64,000 bases of DNA from Candidatus Hydrogenedens sp. (GCA_016125095.1 WGMK01000015.1:451881-515880), one strand, 5' to 3'. Numbered from the stretch's first letter, positions 9,704 to 18,638 are shown. A program made the numbers and translations. Notes: generated by a model from the letters alone, not told the origin.

Positions 9704-9778
9704 TTAAATGCCGAACAGCCCGAGCAGTCGCAGAATGAAGCTGATGATCGAGATAATCAGCGAGATCGTTTCCAGCAT
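9704..9778 (-). CDS. Possible 24-residue hydrophobic membrane peptide
   Basis: A short frame from ATG 9778 to TAA at 9704 encodes 24 residues rich in Ile and Leu, starting MLETISLIISIISFIL and ending LLGLFGI. It would form one transmembrane helix with an Arg near the middle. It is too short for usual gene callers. A GGAG box about 11 nt upstream is a poor but possible ribosome-binding site. In its favour is a consistently membrane-like composition in a GC-rich non-coding stretch; against it is the lack of any comparison. It could be a small membrane protein or a type-I-toxin-like peptide. Confidence 0.35.
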   Translation of the reverse strand: MLETISLIISIISFILRLLGLFGI

Positions 9779-9932
9779 GGCTCGTGTACTCCGTGGTGCG
9801 GGGCAGGACCACCCACTCCCGGACGGCCCCGGCCGTCTGCCTGCCCAGCCGCAACGCTAACACAGCCCGCCCGTCCCGCGCCAGCCATGGCGTCACCCCT
9901 GCCGGGGTTCGGTAGTTTCAAGACGGCCCCTT

Positions 9933-10150
9933 ACCCGGGGTTCTCGCTTCGCTTCACCCCGGGCTTAGAACGTAAGCACCTCCGGTGCTTGCCGCGTATG
10001 GACCTGAGCGTCATCCCATGGTCGCCTTCCCGCTTAGATCGTAACCACCTCCGTCGCTGGCCGCGTATGGACCTAAGTATCATCCCATGGTTACCGCGCG
10101 TTTAGAAGACGAGCACCTCCGGTGCCGTTGGGTATAGATTCATGGCGTCG
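9933..10150 (+). repeat. R3 repeat with about 69-bp tandem copies
   Basis: The region begins with a full R3 copy: a palindromic ACCCGGGGTT...CACCCCGGG part followed by CTTAGAACG and CACCTCCGGTGC. It then repeats with a period of about 69 bp. GCCGCGTATGGACCT occurs at 9991 and 10060, and CATCCCATGG at 10012 and 10081. A third, diverged unit starts near 10098. No gene is seen from 9779 to 10536 apart from these repeats. Confidence 0.8.
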
Positions 10151-10261
10151 TCTCCGCGGCAAGGTCGGAGTGCCATGATCCCCTCGTCCCGCAGCCAGCC
10201 GCGCCGAACGAACCCCGCCCACCCGACACCATCCAGCGCGCACAAAAGCGGATGGCCTGGA

Positions 10262-10320
10262 AGCGCCGGAGGTGCCACCGTTCCTAGCCCGGTGGTGACG
10301 CAAAGCGGAACCCCGGGTTA
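10262..10320 (-). repeat. R3 repeat, inverted copy
   Basis: Minus-strand copy of R3: GCGCCGGAGGTGC, then a CTAGCCCGG box, then GGAACCCCGGGTTA. It matches the copies at 9933, 10419 and 42748. Confidence 0.8.
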
Positions 10321-10418
10321 GCCCGGACCGAATGGAGAGCCCCGGACGGGGCGGGACCTCCACCGTTTTCTAGACCCCTCGGCGCCAACCACGCGCCATG
10401 CCCCCACCGCCAGCCGCG

Positions 10419-10477
10419 CAGCGCCGGAGGCGCGACCGTTCTTAGCCCGGTGGTGAAGCGAAGCGGAACCCCGGGTT
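10419..10477 (-). repeat. R3 repeat, inverted copy
   Basis: Minus-strand copy: GCGCCGGAGGCGCGACCGTT, then CTTAGCCCGG, then GCGGAACCCCGGGTTT. It is nearly identical in layout to the copy about 157 bp before it; both lie just upstream of the rpsB promoter. Confidence 0.8.
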
Positions 10478-10536
10478 TGTGCGGACGATAATTGGAACCC
10501 CGGACGGGGTGATACAAGCAGAGCCGCGGCGGCGGC

Positions 10537-10566
10537 TTGCCACGCGTGGCGGCTGCGTGCTATAGT
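10537..10566 (+). promoter_or_regulatory. Promoter of the rpsB operon
   Basis: TTGCCA (10537-10542), an 18-bp spacer and TATAGT (10561-10566) with an extended -10 TGC. This is one of the best sigma-70-type promoters in the window. The predicted start near 10573 leaves a GC-rich leader of about 100 nt before rpsB, which could hold the S2 autoregulatory structure known in other bacteria; I did not identify a defined fold. Confidence 0.7.
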
Positions 10567-10675
10567 TTCGCGATTTTCAATTCACAGGGACTCCCAACGC
10601 CGCACTTTCCGGGTGCCCGGCCATGCCGGGTGAGGCGGGGGTTCCAAGGGCAAACCCGGAAAAAGGAGACTGCAC

Positions 10676-11515
10676 ATGGCCGTTGTGACCATGCGTCAAT
10701 TGTTGGAGGCCGGCATTCACTTCGGCCACCAGACCCGTCGTTGGCATCCCAAGATGAAGCGCTACATTCATGGCCAGCGCAACGGGATCTACATCATCGA
10801 CCTGCAGCAGACGCTGCGCCAGCTCTACAAGAGCTACGGCCTGGTGCGCGACACCGTGGCCAAGGGCGGCACGGTGCTGTTCGTCGGCACCAAGCGCCAG
10901 GCCCAGGAAGTGGTCGAGCGTGAAGCCAACCGCTGCGGCATGTATTACATGACCAACCGCTGGCTGGGCGGCACGCTCACCAACTTCAAGACGGTGAAGC
11001 AGAGCATCGCCGAGCTCAAGCGCCTGCGCGACCTCGAGAAGGACGGCAAGCTCGAGCGTTATTCCAAGAAGGAAGCCTCCATGATGCGCAAGCGCATGGA
11101 GCGTCTCGAGAAAAACCTGGCCGGTATCGAGAACATGCCCGGCCTGCCCGACCTCATCTTCGTGGTGAGCGTGAAGACCGAAGGCATCGCGGTGCGCGAA
11201 GGCCAGCGCCTCGGCATCCCGGTGATCGGCGTGGTTGATACCAACTGCGACCCGGACCTGACGGACATCGCGATTCCCGGCAACGACGACGCCATCCGCG
11301 CGCTCGGGCTGTACTGCTCGATCATCGCCGATGCCGCCATCGAGGGCCGCATGACCTTCCAGAAGCACCGCGCCGAAGAGAACGATAAGCGCGCGGCCGC
11401 GGCTGAGGGCGCCATCGAGGACATCAGCGAAGACACCTTCGCCGAGGCCGATGCGGCCGACGACGCGGAAGCGGGCGAAGCCGCCGAAGTGCTGGCGGAA
11501 GCGGACGACGAGTAA
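10676..11515 (+). CDS. rpsB: 30S ribosomal protein S2
   Basis: 279 residues. The family pattern is complete: VTMRQLLEAGIHFGHQTRRW at the N-terminus, GIYIIDLQQT, FVGTKRQAQE, NRWLGGTLTNF, LPDLIFVV and IPVIGVVDTNCDPDL. S2 joins the small subunit late and sits between head and body. The C-terminal about 40 residues are an Ala/Glu/Asp-rich acidic tail longer than in E. coli. An AAGGAG box lies about 8 nt before ATG 10676. It is the first gene of the rpsB-tsf-pyrH-frr block, the usual bacterial order. Confidence 0.98.
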   Translation: MAVVTMRQLLEAGIHFGHQTRRWHPKMKRYIHGQRNGIYIIDLQQTLRQLYKSYGLVRDTVAKGGTVLFVGTKRQAQEVVEREANRCGMYYMTNRWLGGTLTNFKTVKQSIAELKRLRDLEKDGKLERYSKKEASMMRKRMERLEKNLAGIENMPGLPDLIFVVSVKTEGIAVREGQRLGIPVIGVVDTNCDPDLTDIAIPGNDDAIRALGLYCSIIADAAIEGRMTFQKHRAEENDKRAAAAEGAIEDISEDTFAEADAADDAEAGEAAEVLAEADDE

Positions 11516-11522
11516 ACGGCTT

Positions 11523-11544
11523 CCGGCCCTCCCCGGGGGGCCGG
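11523..11544 (+). other. Hairpin in the rpsB-tsf gap
   Basis: CCGGCCC and GGGCCGG form a 7-bp stem with a C/G-rich loop directly after the rpsB stop. No T-run follows. It may be a partial attenuator or mRNA-stabilising structure between rpsB and tsf. A weak internal promoter (TTGCCC, 16-bp spacer, TATCCA; 11574-11601) lies between it and tsf. Confidence 0.4.
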
Positions 11545-11639
11545 TTCGGGCGCTTGAATATACAAAAAACCGTTTGCCCCCCGGCGGGCGAACTCTATCC
11601 AGACCCTTTTGGATTTGAGCACGACAAGGAGATAGACGA

Positions 11640-12305
11640 ATGGCAATCACGGCGGAAGCTGTAAAGAACCTGCGCGAATCGACGGGCGCGGGCATGATGG
11701 ACTGCAAGAAGGCGCTGGGCGAAACCGGCGGCGATTTCGAGAAGGCGGTGGCCTGGCTGCGCGAGCGCGGCATTGCCAAGGCGGCCAAGCGCGCCGGCAA
11801 GGTCGCGGCCGAGGGCACCATTGCCCACTACATCCACATGGGCGGCAAGATCGGCGTGCTGTGCGAAATCAACTGCGAGACCGACTTCGTGGCCCGCGGC
11901 GAGGAATTCCAGGCGCTGAGCCGCGACATCTGCCTGCAGATCTGCTCGACGAACCCCGGCTGGGTGCGCCGCGAAGATGTTCCGACCGAGGCCTACGCCG
12001 CGGAGAAGGAAATCTACGTGGCCCAGGCCAAGGAAACCGGCAAGCCGCAGGAAATCTGCGAGAAGATCGCCGAAGGCAAGATGAACAAGTGGTTCTCCGA
12101 AGTCTGCCTGCTCGAGCAGGAGTTCGTGAAGGACGGCGACAAGAAGATTCAGGACCTGCTCAACGCACTGAGCGGCAAGTGCGGCGAGAAGATCGAGGTG
12201 CGCCGTTTCGTGCGTTTCGCCCTGGGCGAAGGCATCGAGAAGGAAGAATCGAACTTCGCCGAGGAAGTGGCGGCCGAGCTGGCCAAGGCTCAGGCCAAGG
12301 CCTAG
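11640..12305 (+). CDS. tsf: Elongation factor Ts
   Basis: 221 residues, a shorter form than the E. coli protein of about 280 residues. The N-terminal UBA-like domain is standard: [20 protein letters not shown] and [18 protein letters not shown]. The core has the TDFVA motif ([12 protein letters not shown]), which contacts EF-Tu. EF-Ts is the guanine-nucleotide exchange factor that recycles EF-Tu-GDP. An AAGGAG box sits 8 nt before ATG 11640. It follows rpsB by 124 bp with a hairpin and a possible weak internal promoter in the gap, so it may be expressed both with and apart from rpsB. Confidence 0.97.
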   Translation: MAITAEAVKNLRESTGAGMMDCKKALGETGGDFEKAVAWLRERGIAKAAKRAGKVAAEGTIAHYIHMGGKIGVLCEINCETDFVARGEEFQALSRDICLQICSTNPGWVRREDVPTEAYAAEKEIYVAQAKETGKPQEICEKIAEGKMNKWFSEVCLLEQEFVKDGDKKIQDLLNALSGKCGEKIEVRRFVRFALGEGIEKEESNFAEEVAAELAKAQAKA

Positions 12306-12309
12306 ACCC

Positions 12310-13029
12310 TTGGGCGAAGCAAGCTATAAACGCATCCTGCTGAAGCTCAGCGGCGAATCGCTGCAGGGAGCTTCCAAGGGCGGCATCGACTTCCCGACCG
12401 TGGGGCAGCTGTGCGACGAGATCGTGCAGGTGCAGCGGCTGGGCGTCGAGGTGGGCCTGGTGGTGGGCGGCGGCAACATTTTCCGCGGCGCCCGCGCCGA
12501 GGAAACCGGCCTCGACCGCCCCACCGGCGACTACATGGGCATGCTCGCCACGGTGATTAACGCCTTGGCGATTCATGGCGCGCTGGAAATGCGCGGCGCG
12601 AACACGCGGGTCATCACGGCTATCGAGATGCGCCCCGTGGCCGAGCCCTACATCCGCCGCCGCGTGCAGCGCCACCTGGCCAAGGGCCGCGTCGTGATTT
12701 TCGGCGCCGGCACGGGCAACCCCTTCTTCACCACCGACACCGCCGCCGCGCTGCGCGCGAGCGAAATCGGGGCCGAAGTGCTGATGAAGGCGACCCGCGT
12801 GGACGGCGTGTACGACAGCGACCCGGAAAAGAACCCGGACGCCAAGCGTTACGAATCGCTGGACTACACGACGGTGCTGAGCGAGAACCTGCGCGTGATG
12901 GACGCGACGGCGATTTCGCTCTGCCGCGAGAACGCGCTGCCGATTCTGGTATTCGACTTTACCCAGCCCGGCAACATCCTGCGGGCGGTGCAGGGCGAGA
13001 ACATCGGAACTCTGGTGAAGGGAGCTTAA
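12310..13029 (+). CDS. pyrH: UMP kinase
   Basis: 239 residues of the amino-acid-kinase fold: [13 protein letters not shown] at the N-terminus, [10 protein letters not shown] for phosphate binding, [14 protein letters not shown], and the C-terminal [12 protein letters not shown] and [12 protein letters not shown] signatures. It converts UMP and ATP to UDP; bacterial PyrH is hexameric and regulated by GTP and UTP. The start is TTG at 12310, only 4 bp after the tsf stop, so translation is probably coupled. frr follows 3 bp after its stop. Confidence 0.97.
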   Translation: MGEASYKRILLKLSGESLQGASKGGIDFPTVGQLCDEIVQVQRLGVEVGLVVGGGNIFRGARAEETGLDRPTGDYMGMLATVINALAIHGALEMRGANTRVITAIEMRPVAEPYIRRRVQRHLAKGRVVIFGAGTGNPFFTTDTAAALRASEIGAEVLMKATRVDGVYDSDPEKNPDAKRYESLDYTTVLSENLRVMDATAISLCRENALPILVFDFTQPGNILRAVQGENIGTLVKGA

Positions 13030-13032
13030 GCC

Positions 13033-13590
13033 ATGATCGAAGAAATCATGATGGAAGCCGAAGACAAGATGCACAAGTGCGTCGAGGCCTTCCAGGGCGA
13101 AATGGCGAACATCCGCACGGGCCGCGCCACGGCCGGCATGCTGGACGTGGTGGACGTGGACGTGTACGGGTCGCGCATGAAGATCAACCAGCTGGGCACG
13201 ATCAACGTGTCGGACGCCCACATGATCACCATCGACCTGTGGGACAAGAGCCAGATGTCGGTGGTGGAGAAGGCCATCGTGGCCTCGCCGCTGGGCATCA
13301 CCCCGGCGAACGACGGCCGCGTCATCCGCCTGCCCATTCCCCCGCTCTCCGAAGAGCGCCGCAAGGAACTGGTGAAGGTGGCGGGCAAGCACGTGGAAGA
13401 CGCCAAGGTGGCCATCCGCAACGTGCGCCGGCACGCCGTGGACCAGATCAAGAAGCTGCAGAAGGACGGCGACCTGCCCGAAGACGACGCGCACAAGCGC
13501 ACCGACGACGTGCAGAAGCTGACCGACAAGTACACGCACGACGTGGACCACGCTTTCGCCGCCAAAGAAAAGGACATCATGGAGGTCTAG
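13033..13590 (+). CDS. frr: Ribosome recycling factor
   Basis: 185 residues, the standard length. The tRNA-like three-helix bundle is recognisable: FQGEMANIRTGRA near the N-terminus, GSRMKINQLGTINV, IRLPIPPLSEERRKELVK, and AIRNVRRHAVDQIKKL in the long helix. With EF-G it splits post-termination 70S ribosomes. It starts 3 bp after pyrH and ends with a strong intrinsic terminator, closing the rpsB-tsf-pyrH-frr unit. Confidence 0.98.
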   Translation: MIEEIMMEAEDKMHKCVEAFQGEMANIRTGRATAGMLDVVDVDVYGSRMKINQLGTINVSDAHMITIDLWDKSQMSVVEKAIVASPLGITPANDGRVIRLPIPPLSEERRKELVKVAGKHVEDAKVAIRNVRRHAVDQIKKLQKDGDLPEDDAHKRTDDVQKLTDKYTHDVDHAFAAKEKDIMEV

Positions 13591-13626
13591 CGTATGCGGC
13601 TTCCGCAACGCCCCTGAAGGAGTCAC

Positions 13627-13675
13627 AAGCCGCGGTAGCCGCGCCCCCGCGCGCGGTTCCCGCGGCTTTTATTTT
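13627..13675 (+). terminator. Intrinsic terminator after frr
   Basis: AAGCCGCGG (13627-13635) pairs with CCGCGGCTT (13660-13668), with a further GC-rich inner stem, followed directly by a TTTTATTTT tract. It ends 5 nt before the uppS start codon. Confidence 0.85.
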
Positions 13676-13680
13676 ACGCC

Positions 13681-14436
13681 ATGCCAGCTACGCCCGCCGG
13701 AGAACGCCCCCCTCTTGACCCCCGCATCGACGCAGGGGCGCTGCCCCGCCATACCGCGGTGATCATGGACGGCAACGGCCGCTGGGCGAAGGAGCGCGGC
13801 AAGGCGCACGTGGAAGGCCACGAGGCCGGGGCGCGCAGCGTGCGCGCCATTATCGAGGCGGGGCGTGAAATCGGGCTCGAGGCCATCACGCTCTACGCCT
13901 TCTCCACCGAAAACTGGAAGCGCTCCGACTTCGAGGTGAACTCGCTGTTCCGGCTGATGAGCAAGTACATCCACCGCGAGCTCGAAGAGATTCACAAGAA
14001 CAATATCCGCGTGGGATTCCTGGGCCGCTGGGACGGCCTGCCCGCCAAGGCGGCGGATGACCTCCGCGCCTGCCTGGAGCGCACCAAGGAGAACGACGCG
14101 ATGACCGTGAACGTGGCGCTGAACTACGGCGGCCGCGCGGAAATCGTGGATGCCGCCCGCAAGCTGGCGCAGGATGTGCGCGACGGCCACATCGCCCCCG
14201 AGGACATTACCGAGGAGCGCTTCGCGCAGCGGTTGTACCTGCCCGAATGGGCCGAGGTCGACCTGCTCATCCGCACCAGCGGCGAACTCCGCCTGAGCAA
14301 CTTCATGCTCTGGGAACTCTCGTACGCAGAAATCGTCGTGCAGTCCGTGCTCTGGCCCGATTTCCGCAAGGAGCACCTGTGCGACGCGATCGTGGAATAT
14401 CAGCAGCGCAGCCGGCGCTACGGGGGACGGCCATGA
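13681..14436 (+). CDS. uppS: Undecaprenyl diphosphate synthase (cis-prenyltransferase)
   Basis: 251 residues. The cis-prenyltransferase signatures are present: HTAVIMDGNGRWAKERG (catalytic Asp and the FPP-binding loop), AITLYAFSTENWKRS, MTVNVALNYGGRAEIVDA, and DLLIRTSGELRLSNFMLWEL. It condenses FPP with IPP to make the C55 lipid carrier of peptidoglycan and O-antigen synthesis. The frr terminator's T-run ends at 13675 and ATG is at 13681, so there is no room for a Shine-Dalgarno sequence. TATTTT at 13670-13675 could be a -10, which would make this mRNA leaderless. It overlaps cdsA by 4 bp. Confidence 0.96.
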   Translation: MPATPAGERPPLDPRIDAGALPRHTAVIMDGNGRWAKERGKAHVEGHEAGARSVRAIIEAGREIGLEAITLYAFSTENWKRSDFEVNSLFRLMSKYIHRELEEIHKNNIRVGFLGRWDGLPAKAADDLRACLERTKENDAMTVNVALNYGGRAEIVDAARKLAQDVRDGHIAPEDITEERFAQRLYLPEWAEVDLLIRTSGELRLSNFMLWELSYAEIVVQSVLWPDFRKEHLCDAIVEYQQRSRRYGGRP

Positions 14437-15269
14437 CCGGGAATCGCGGTTCGGTGTTCGTTCGGCTGATTACAGCCCTCGTGCTTATCGCCGTGGCCGT
14501 GGCGCTCATCTGGGTGCCGCGGCTCGACTACGGCTTCATGGGGCTGGTGGCGGTGTTCGCCTTTGTGGGCGCGCGCGAGTATTACCAGATGGCCTCGGCC
14601 AAGGGACACAATCCCGAGGCCGTGCTGGGCGAGTGGGTGTGCGGCGCGCTGGCCTTTTCCGCCATCTGGAACGACCTGCGCCTGACGATGCTGGTGTTCT
14701 TCGTGGGCGTGATGTTGGCGGCTTGGCTGCATATCCTGCGCGGCCACCCCACGCTCGACGACCTGGCCGTGACCGTTTTCGGCATGACCTATGTCGGGCT
14801 GATCGCGGCGCACTTTTCGCTGCTGCACGCCAAGCCGGTCATCGGGCCCGGGCTGGTGACCATGACGCTGGCGGCGGTGGCGCTCTCGGACACGGGCGCG
14901 TACTTCGCGGGCAAGAACTTCGGCCGCCACAAGATGGCCCCGCGGGTCAGCCCGAAGAAGACCTGGGAAGGCTCGATCGGCGGCCTGATTACGGCGATGC
15001 TGGGCATGGGACTCCTCTTCGCGGTGCGCGATTACCTGCACACGAAATATCTGCCCGAGTGGCCGTTGTACCGGTATATAGCCATCGGCCTGGTGCTGGC
15101 GATTGCCGGGCAGGTGGGCGACTTGGTGGAGTCGATGCTCAAGCGCGACGCCGGCGTGAAGGATTCCGGGCAGGTATTGCCCGGGCACGGCGGCGTGCTC
15201 GACCGCTGCGACGGGTTTCTCTTCGCCGGTCCGGTGATGTATTACCTTTTTTTCCTGGGTGAGGGTTAG
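14433..15269 (+). CDS. cdsA: Phosphatidate cytidylyltransferase (CDP-diglyceride synthase)
   Basis: 278 residues with about eight hydrophobic segments. The C-terminal signature is intact: SMLKRDAGVKDSG, then LPGHGGVLDRCD. It makes CDP-diacylglycerol from phosphatidate and CTP, the branch point of bacterial phospholipid synthesis, in the inner membrane. ATG 14433 overlaps the uppS stop (ATGA), a common coupled pair. prfB begins 5 bp after its stop. Confidence 0.95.
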   Translation: MTGNRGSVFVRLITALVLIAVAVALIWVPRLDYGFMGLVAVFAFVGAREYYQMASAKGHNPEAVLGEWVCGALAFSAIWNDLRLTMLVFFVGVMLAAWLHILRGHPTLDDLAVTVFGMTYVGLIAAHFSLLHAKPVIGPGLVTMTLAAVALSDTGAYFAGKNFGRHKMAPRVSPKKTWEGSIGGLITAMLGMGLLFAVRDYLHTKYLPEWPLYRYIAIGLVLAIAGQVGDLVESMLKRDAGVKDSGQVLPGHGGVLDRCDGFLFAGPVMYYLFFLGEG

Positions 15270-15274
15270 CAGTT

Positions 15275-16399
15275 TTGTACGAAGACGCCTTGACAGCGGT
15301 GCGCGACTACGGGAAACGTCTCGCGGAATTGCGCAAGTGCCTGAACGTGGACGGCACCAAGCAGAAGATTTCGGAGCTCGAGACCGTGATGTCCGCGCAG
15401 GATTTCTGGAACGATCCGGAAGCAGCGCAAAAAGTGGTGCAGCAGTTGAAGGGCTACCGCACCGCGGTGGACATGCCCGACAAACTGCACCATGAAATCG
15501 AGGAACTGGACACGCTGATCGAGCTGGCCCGCGAGGAGGACGACGCCTCGCTGGAGGGCGACATCGAGGAGCACCGGGACTCGATCGAGCAGCACCTTCG
15601 CCGCCTCGAAATCTCGAGCCTGTTCATGGACCCGCGCGACGCGAAGGTGGCGCTCGTAAGCATCCATCCGGGCGCGGGCGGCACGGAATCCTGCGACTGG
15701 GCGTCGATGCTCTACCGCATGATCACGCGCTATTGCGAGCGCCAGGAATTCGACTACGAAGTGCTCGAATACCAGGACGCCGAAGAAGCGGGCCTTAAGA
15801 GCGCGACGCTGCGGGTCACCGGCGTGAACGCCTACGGCATGCTGAAGTCGGAATCGGGCGTGCACCGTCTGGTGCGCATATCCCCGTTTGATTCGCAGGC
15901 GCGGCGGCACACGTCCTTCGCGGCCATCGAGGTGCTCACCGAAATCGACGAGGACATCGAGATCGAGGTGCGCGAAGAAGACCTGAAGATGGACGTGTTC
16001 CGAAGCAGCGGCGCCGGCGGCCAGAAGGTGAACAAGACCAGCTCTGCCGTGCGGCTCACCCACTTGCCCACGGGCATCGTGGTGTCGTGCCAGGTCGAGC
16101 GTTCGCAGCACCAGAACCGCGCCGTCGCGCTGACCATGCTCAAGTCGCGCCTGTACGATATCGAGATGCGCAAGAAGCAGGAAGAGCTGGATCAGCAGCG
16201 CGAGGGGCAGCAGGACGTGGCCTGGGGCAGCCAGATCCGCTCCTACGTGCTGCATCCGTATCAGATGGTGAAGGACTTGCGCACGAGCGCCGAGACCGGC
16301 AACATCACCAAGGTGCTCGACGGCGACATCGACATGTTCGTCGAGGCGTATTTGAAGTGGAACCTGTCGCGCAAGAGCGGCCAGCATGCGAGCGCCTAG
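15275..16399 (+). CDS. prfB: Peptide chain release factor 2, no programmed frameshift
   Basis: 374 residues. The anticodon-mimic tripeptide SPF ([11 protein letters not shown]) marks RF2, which reads UGA and UAA, and [20 protein letters not shown] carries the catalytic GGQ loop. The start is TTG at 15275, 5 bp after cdsA. In many bacteria prfB has an in-frame UGA near codon 25 that needs a +1 shift (CUUUGAC). Here the matching place (codons for LRKCLNVDG) is read straight through without a stop, so this RF2 is not autoregulated that way. The N-terminal domain is somewhat short. lysS follows at 30 bp. Confidence 0.96.
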   Translation: MYEDALTAVRDYGKRLAELRKCLNVDGTKQKISELETVMSAQDFWNDPEAAQKVVQQLKGYRTAVDMPDKLHHEIEELDTLIELAREEDDASLEGDIEEHRDSIEQHLRRLEISSLFMDPRDAKVALVSIHPGAGGTESCDWASMLYRMITRYCERQEFDYEVLEYQDAEEAGLKSATLRVTGVNAYGMLKSESGVHRLVRISPFDSQARRHTSFAAIEVLTEIDEDIEIEVREEDLKMDVFRSSGAGGQKVNKTSSAVRLTHLPTGIVVSCQVERSQHQNRAVALTMLKSRLYDIEMRKKQEELDQQREGQQDVAWGSQIRSYVLHPYQMVKDLRTSAETGNITKVLDGDIDMFVEAYLKWNLSRKSGQHASA

Positions 16400-16428
16400 C
16401 GCGCCGCATGCCCTGAGGAATTGAAGCC

Positions 16429-18165
16429 ATGACGGAAGATCCGCAGCGCGCGAAGGCGCGCCAGCTGCTTGAACAAATCGCGCAGGCCATCGCCGGCGCC
16501 GCCGAAGACGTGCTGCGCGACGAGGAGCGCCGCCTGCCGGAGCTGCTCGAGGCGCAGGCCTGGGACGAGGCCATGCCGATCGCCGAGAGCAGCAAGGTGC
16601 CCGGCGTGAAGAAGAAGGCGGGCGTATACCAGAAGACGATGGCGAAGGTGAATGCCGCCGCCGCGGAAGACGCCGCGCCCACCGAGCAGGACCTGCTGCA
16701 GAACCGCGTGACGAAGCTGGGCCGTATCCGCGAACGCGGCGACGAGCCCTTCAAGTACGCCTTCGAGCGCACGCACACCATCGCCCAGGCGCGTGCCGCC
16801 TTCGAGGCCTCCGAAAAGGAATCGGCGGGCGAGTTCGAGGTAGAGCACAGCGTGAGCCTCGCAGGCCGCGTGACGGCCATCCGCGATCAGGGCAAGAGCG
16901 TGTGGGTCGACCTCCGCGACGAGGGCGGCAAGGTGCAGTCGTGGTTCGGCCGCAATGAACTCGGCGAGGCCGCCTTTGAGGCGCTGCGCGACCTGGACCT
17001 CGGCGATTTCCTCGGCGTGACGGGCGACCTCAAGCGGACGAAGCGCGGCGAAATCACGGTGTTCGTGAGCGAATACGCCATTCTGACCAAGTCGCTGCGG
17101 CCTTCGGTGGAAAAGCACACCGGCCTAAAGGATGTGGAGACCCGCTACCGCCAGCGCTATCTGGACATGGTGGCGAACCCGGAGGTGCTGACGACCTTCA
17201 AGCGGCGCATCCAGGTGGTGAGCAGCATGCGGAACTGGTTGACGGCGCAGGGCTATCTCGAGGTCGAGACGCCGATGCTGCAGCCCATTCCCGGCGGCGC
17301 CACGGCGCGCCCGTTCATCACGCACCACAACACCTACGACACCGACCTCTACCTGCGCATCGCGCCGGAGTTGTACCTCAAGAAGCTCATCGTGGGCGGG
17401 TTCGACAAGGTCTTCGAGATCAACCGCTGTTTCCGCAACGAAGGCGTCGACACGCGGCACAATCCCGAATTCACGACCATGGAACTCTACAAGGCCTACG
17501 ACGATTATATGGGCTTGATGGAAGAGACCGAGGCCATGCTGCACGACATCATCGTCGAGACGGTGGGCAGCGAAGAATTCGAGTACCAGGGGCACACGCT
17601 GAGCGTGAAGCGCCCGTGGCCGCGCTACCGCCTCTTCGACGCCATCCGCGAATACGCCGGCATCGACCTGGAAGCCACGCGCGATCGCGACGAGGCGGCC
17701 CGGCTGGCCAAGAGCGCCGGAGTGCCGGTGGACCCCACCATGGGCTACGGCAAGATCGTGGACGAGGTGATGTCGGCCAAGGTGCAGCCGCAGATGATTC
17801 AGCCGAGCTTCCTGTACGACTACCCGATCGAGTTGTCGCCGCTGGCCAAGCGCCACCGCGACAACCCGGCGATGACCGAGCGCTTCCAGCCCTTCATCGC
17901 CTGCCTCGAGGTGGGCAACGCCTTCTCCGAGCTGAACGATCCCATCGACCAGCGCGAGCGGTTCATGGAACAGATCAAGCTGCGCGAGGCCGGCGACGAC
18001 GAGGCGCAGTACCTGGACGAAGACTTCATTACGGCGCTCGAGGTGGGCATGCCCCCCACGGCGGGCCTGGGCATCGGCATCGATCGCCTCGCCATGATTG
18101 TCACCAATTCCGCCTCCATCCGCGAGGTGATTTTCTTCCCGCAGCTGCGGAAACTGGACCACTGA
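16429..18165 (+). CDS. lysS: Lysyl-tRNA synthetase, class II, with N-terminal extension
   Basis: 578 residues against about 500 for typical LysS. Residues 1 to about 85 are an extra helical, Glu/Lys/Ala-rich N-terminal region. The rest is standard: OB-fold anticodon-binding domain (AGRVTAIRDQGKSVWVDLRD), motif 1 region (VETPMLQPIPGGATARPF), motif 2 (FEINRCFRNEGVDTRHNPEF) and motif 3 (GLGIGIDRLAMI). It charges tRNA-Lys. ATG 16429 has GAGGAAT about 9 nt upstream, which supports the long form; no strong internal start is obvious. Its TGA overlaps the next ATG by one base. Confidence 0.96.
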   Translation: MTEDPQRAKARQLLEQIAQAIAGAAEDVLRDEERRLPELLEAQAWDEAMPIAESSKVPGVKKKAGVYQKTMAKVNAAAAEDAAPTEQDLLQNRVTKLGRIRERGDEPFKYAFERTHTIAQARAAFEASEKESAGEFEVEHSVSLAGRVTAIRDQGKSVWVDLRDEGGKVQSWFGRNELGEAAFEALRDLDLGDFLGVTGDLKRTKRGEITVFVSEYAILTKSLRPSVEKHTGLKDVETRYRQRYLDMVANPEVLTTFKRRIQVVSSMRNWLTAQGYLEVETPMLQPIPGGATARPFITHHNTYDTDLYLRIAPELYLKKLIVGGFDKVFEINRCFRNEGVDTRHNPEFTTMELYKAYDDYMGLMEETEAMLHDIIVETVGSEEFEYQGHTLSVKRPWPRYRLFDAIREYAGIDLEATRDRDEAARLAKSAGVPVDPTMGYGKIVDEVMSAKVQPQMIQPSFLYDYPIELSPLAKRHRDNPAMTERFQPFIACLEVGNAFSELNDPIDQRERFMEQIKLREAGDDEAQYLDEDFITALEVGMPPTAGLGIGIDRLAMIVTNSASIREVIFFPQLRKLDH

Positions 18166-18635
18166 TGGCGGAGCCGAAGAAAAAGCGCAACATCCTCCAG
18201 AAGGCCTTTGGCGGCCCGGAGACTCCCGACGAGATCCTGGATCACCTCCGACGCGAGGCGCCGGAATTCCACGCCATCGTGGAGGCGGCCATGGCCGTGT
18301 GGGACGAGTTGCGATTCGGCTATACCACCAAGGTTTACGCGCAGGCGCTGTCGGTCGAGTTGAATTACCGCGGCATCGCGTTCGAGCAGAACGTGCCGAT
18401 TACGCTACAGTACCGGGGCGAAACCCTGGATACCGGCCACACGGCAGACTTCATCTGCCAGGGAGACATCCTCCTGATCGTCCGCTCGAAAATCGCGCTG
18501 CAGCCGCAAGACGACGCCGAACTGGTGAGCCAGCTCAAGTCCGCCGAGTTCCAGAAGGGACTCGGCTTCAACTTCGGTCCGTCGAAGCTGTCGTTCAAGC
18601 GGGTGGTAGCGCACCCCAGCGCCCGGAAACGCTAG
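18165..18635 (+). CDS. GxxExxY-like protein with altered active-site motifs
   Basis: 156 residues. Residues 40-150 resemble the GxxExxY family (PD-(D/E)XK nuclease-like fold): a central VYAQALSVELNYRGI helix and the C-terminal NFGPSKLSFKRVV. The name-giving Glu is replaced (FGYTTKVY), and the usual E-x-K strand reads VRSK, so the putative nuclease centre looks degenerate. The first 35 residues are Lys-rich and unrelated. Its ATG shares a base with the lysS stop (TGATG), and the LolC/E gene starts 3 bp after it, so it is translated in the same unit. Function is unknown, perhaps RNA or DNA binding without catalysis. Confidence 0.8.
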   Translation: MAEPKKKRNILQKAFGGPETPDEILDHLRREAPEFHAIVEAAMAVWDELRFGYTTKVYAQALSVELNYRGIAFEQNVPITLQYRGETLDTGHTADFICQGDILLIVRSKIALQPQDDAELVSQLKSAEFQKGLGFNFGPSKLSFKRVVAHPSARKR

Positions 18636-18638
18636 CCC

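Noticed and set aside
9933..10477. CRISPR array
   Set aside because: Repeats are in both orientations, about 59-69 bp long, tandem without unique spacers, and no cas genes are present.
15341..15380. Programmed +1 frameshift in prfB
   Set aside because: No in-frame TGA or CTTTGAC is found; the frame is continuous from TTG 15275.
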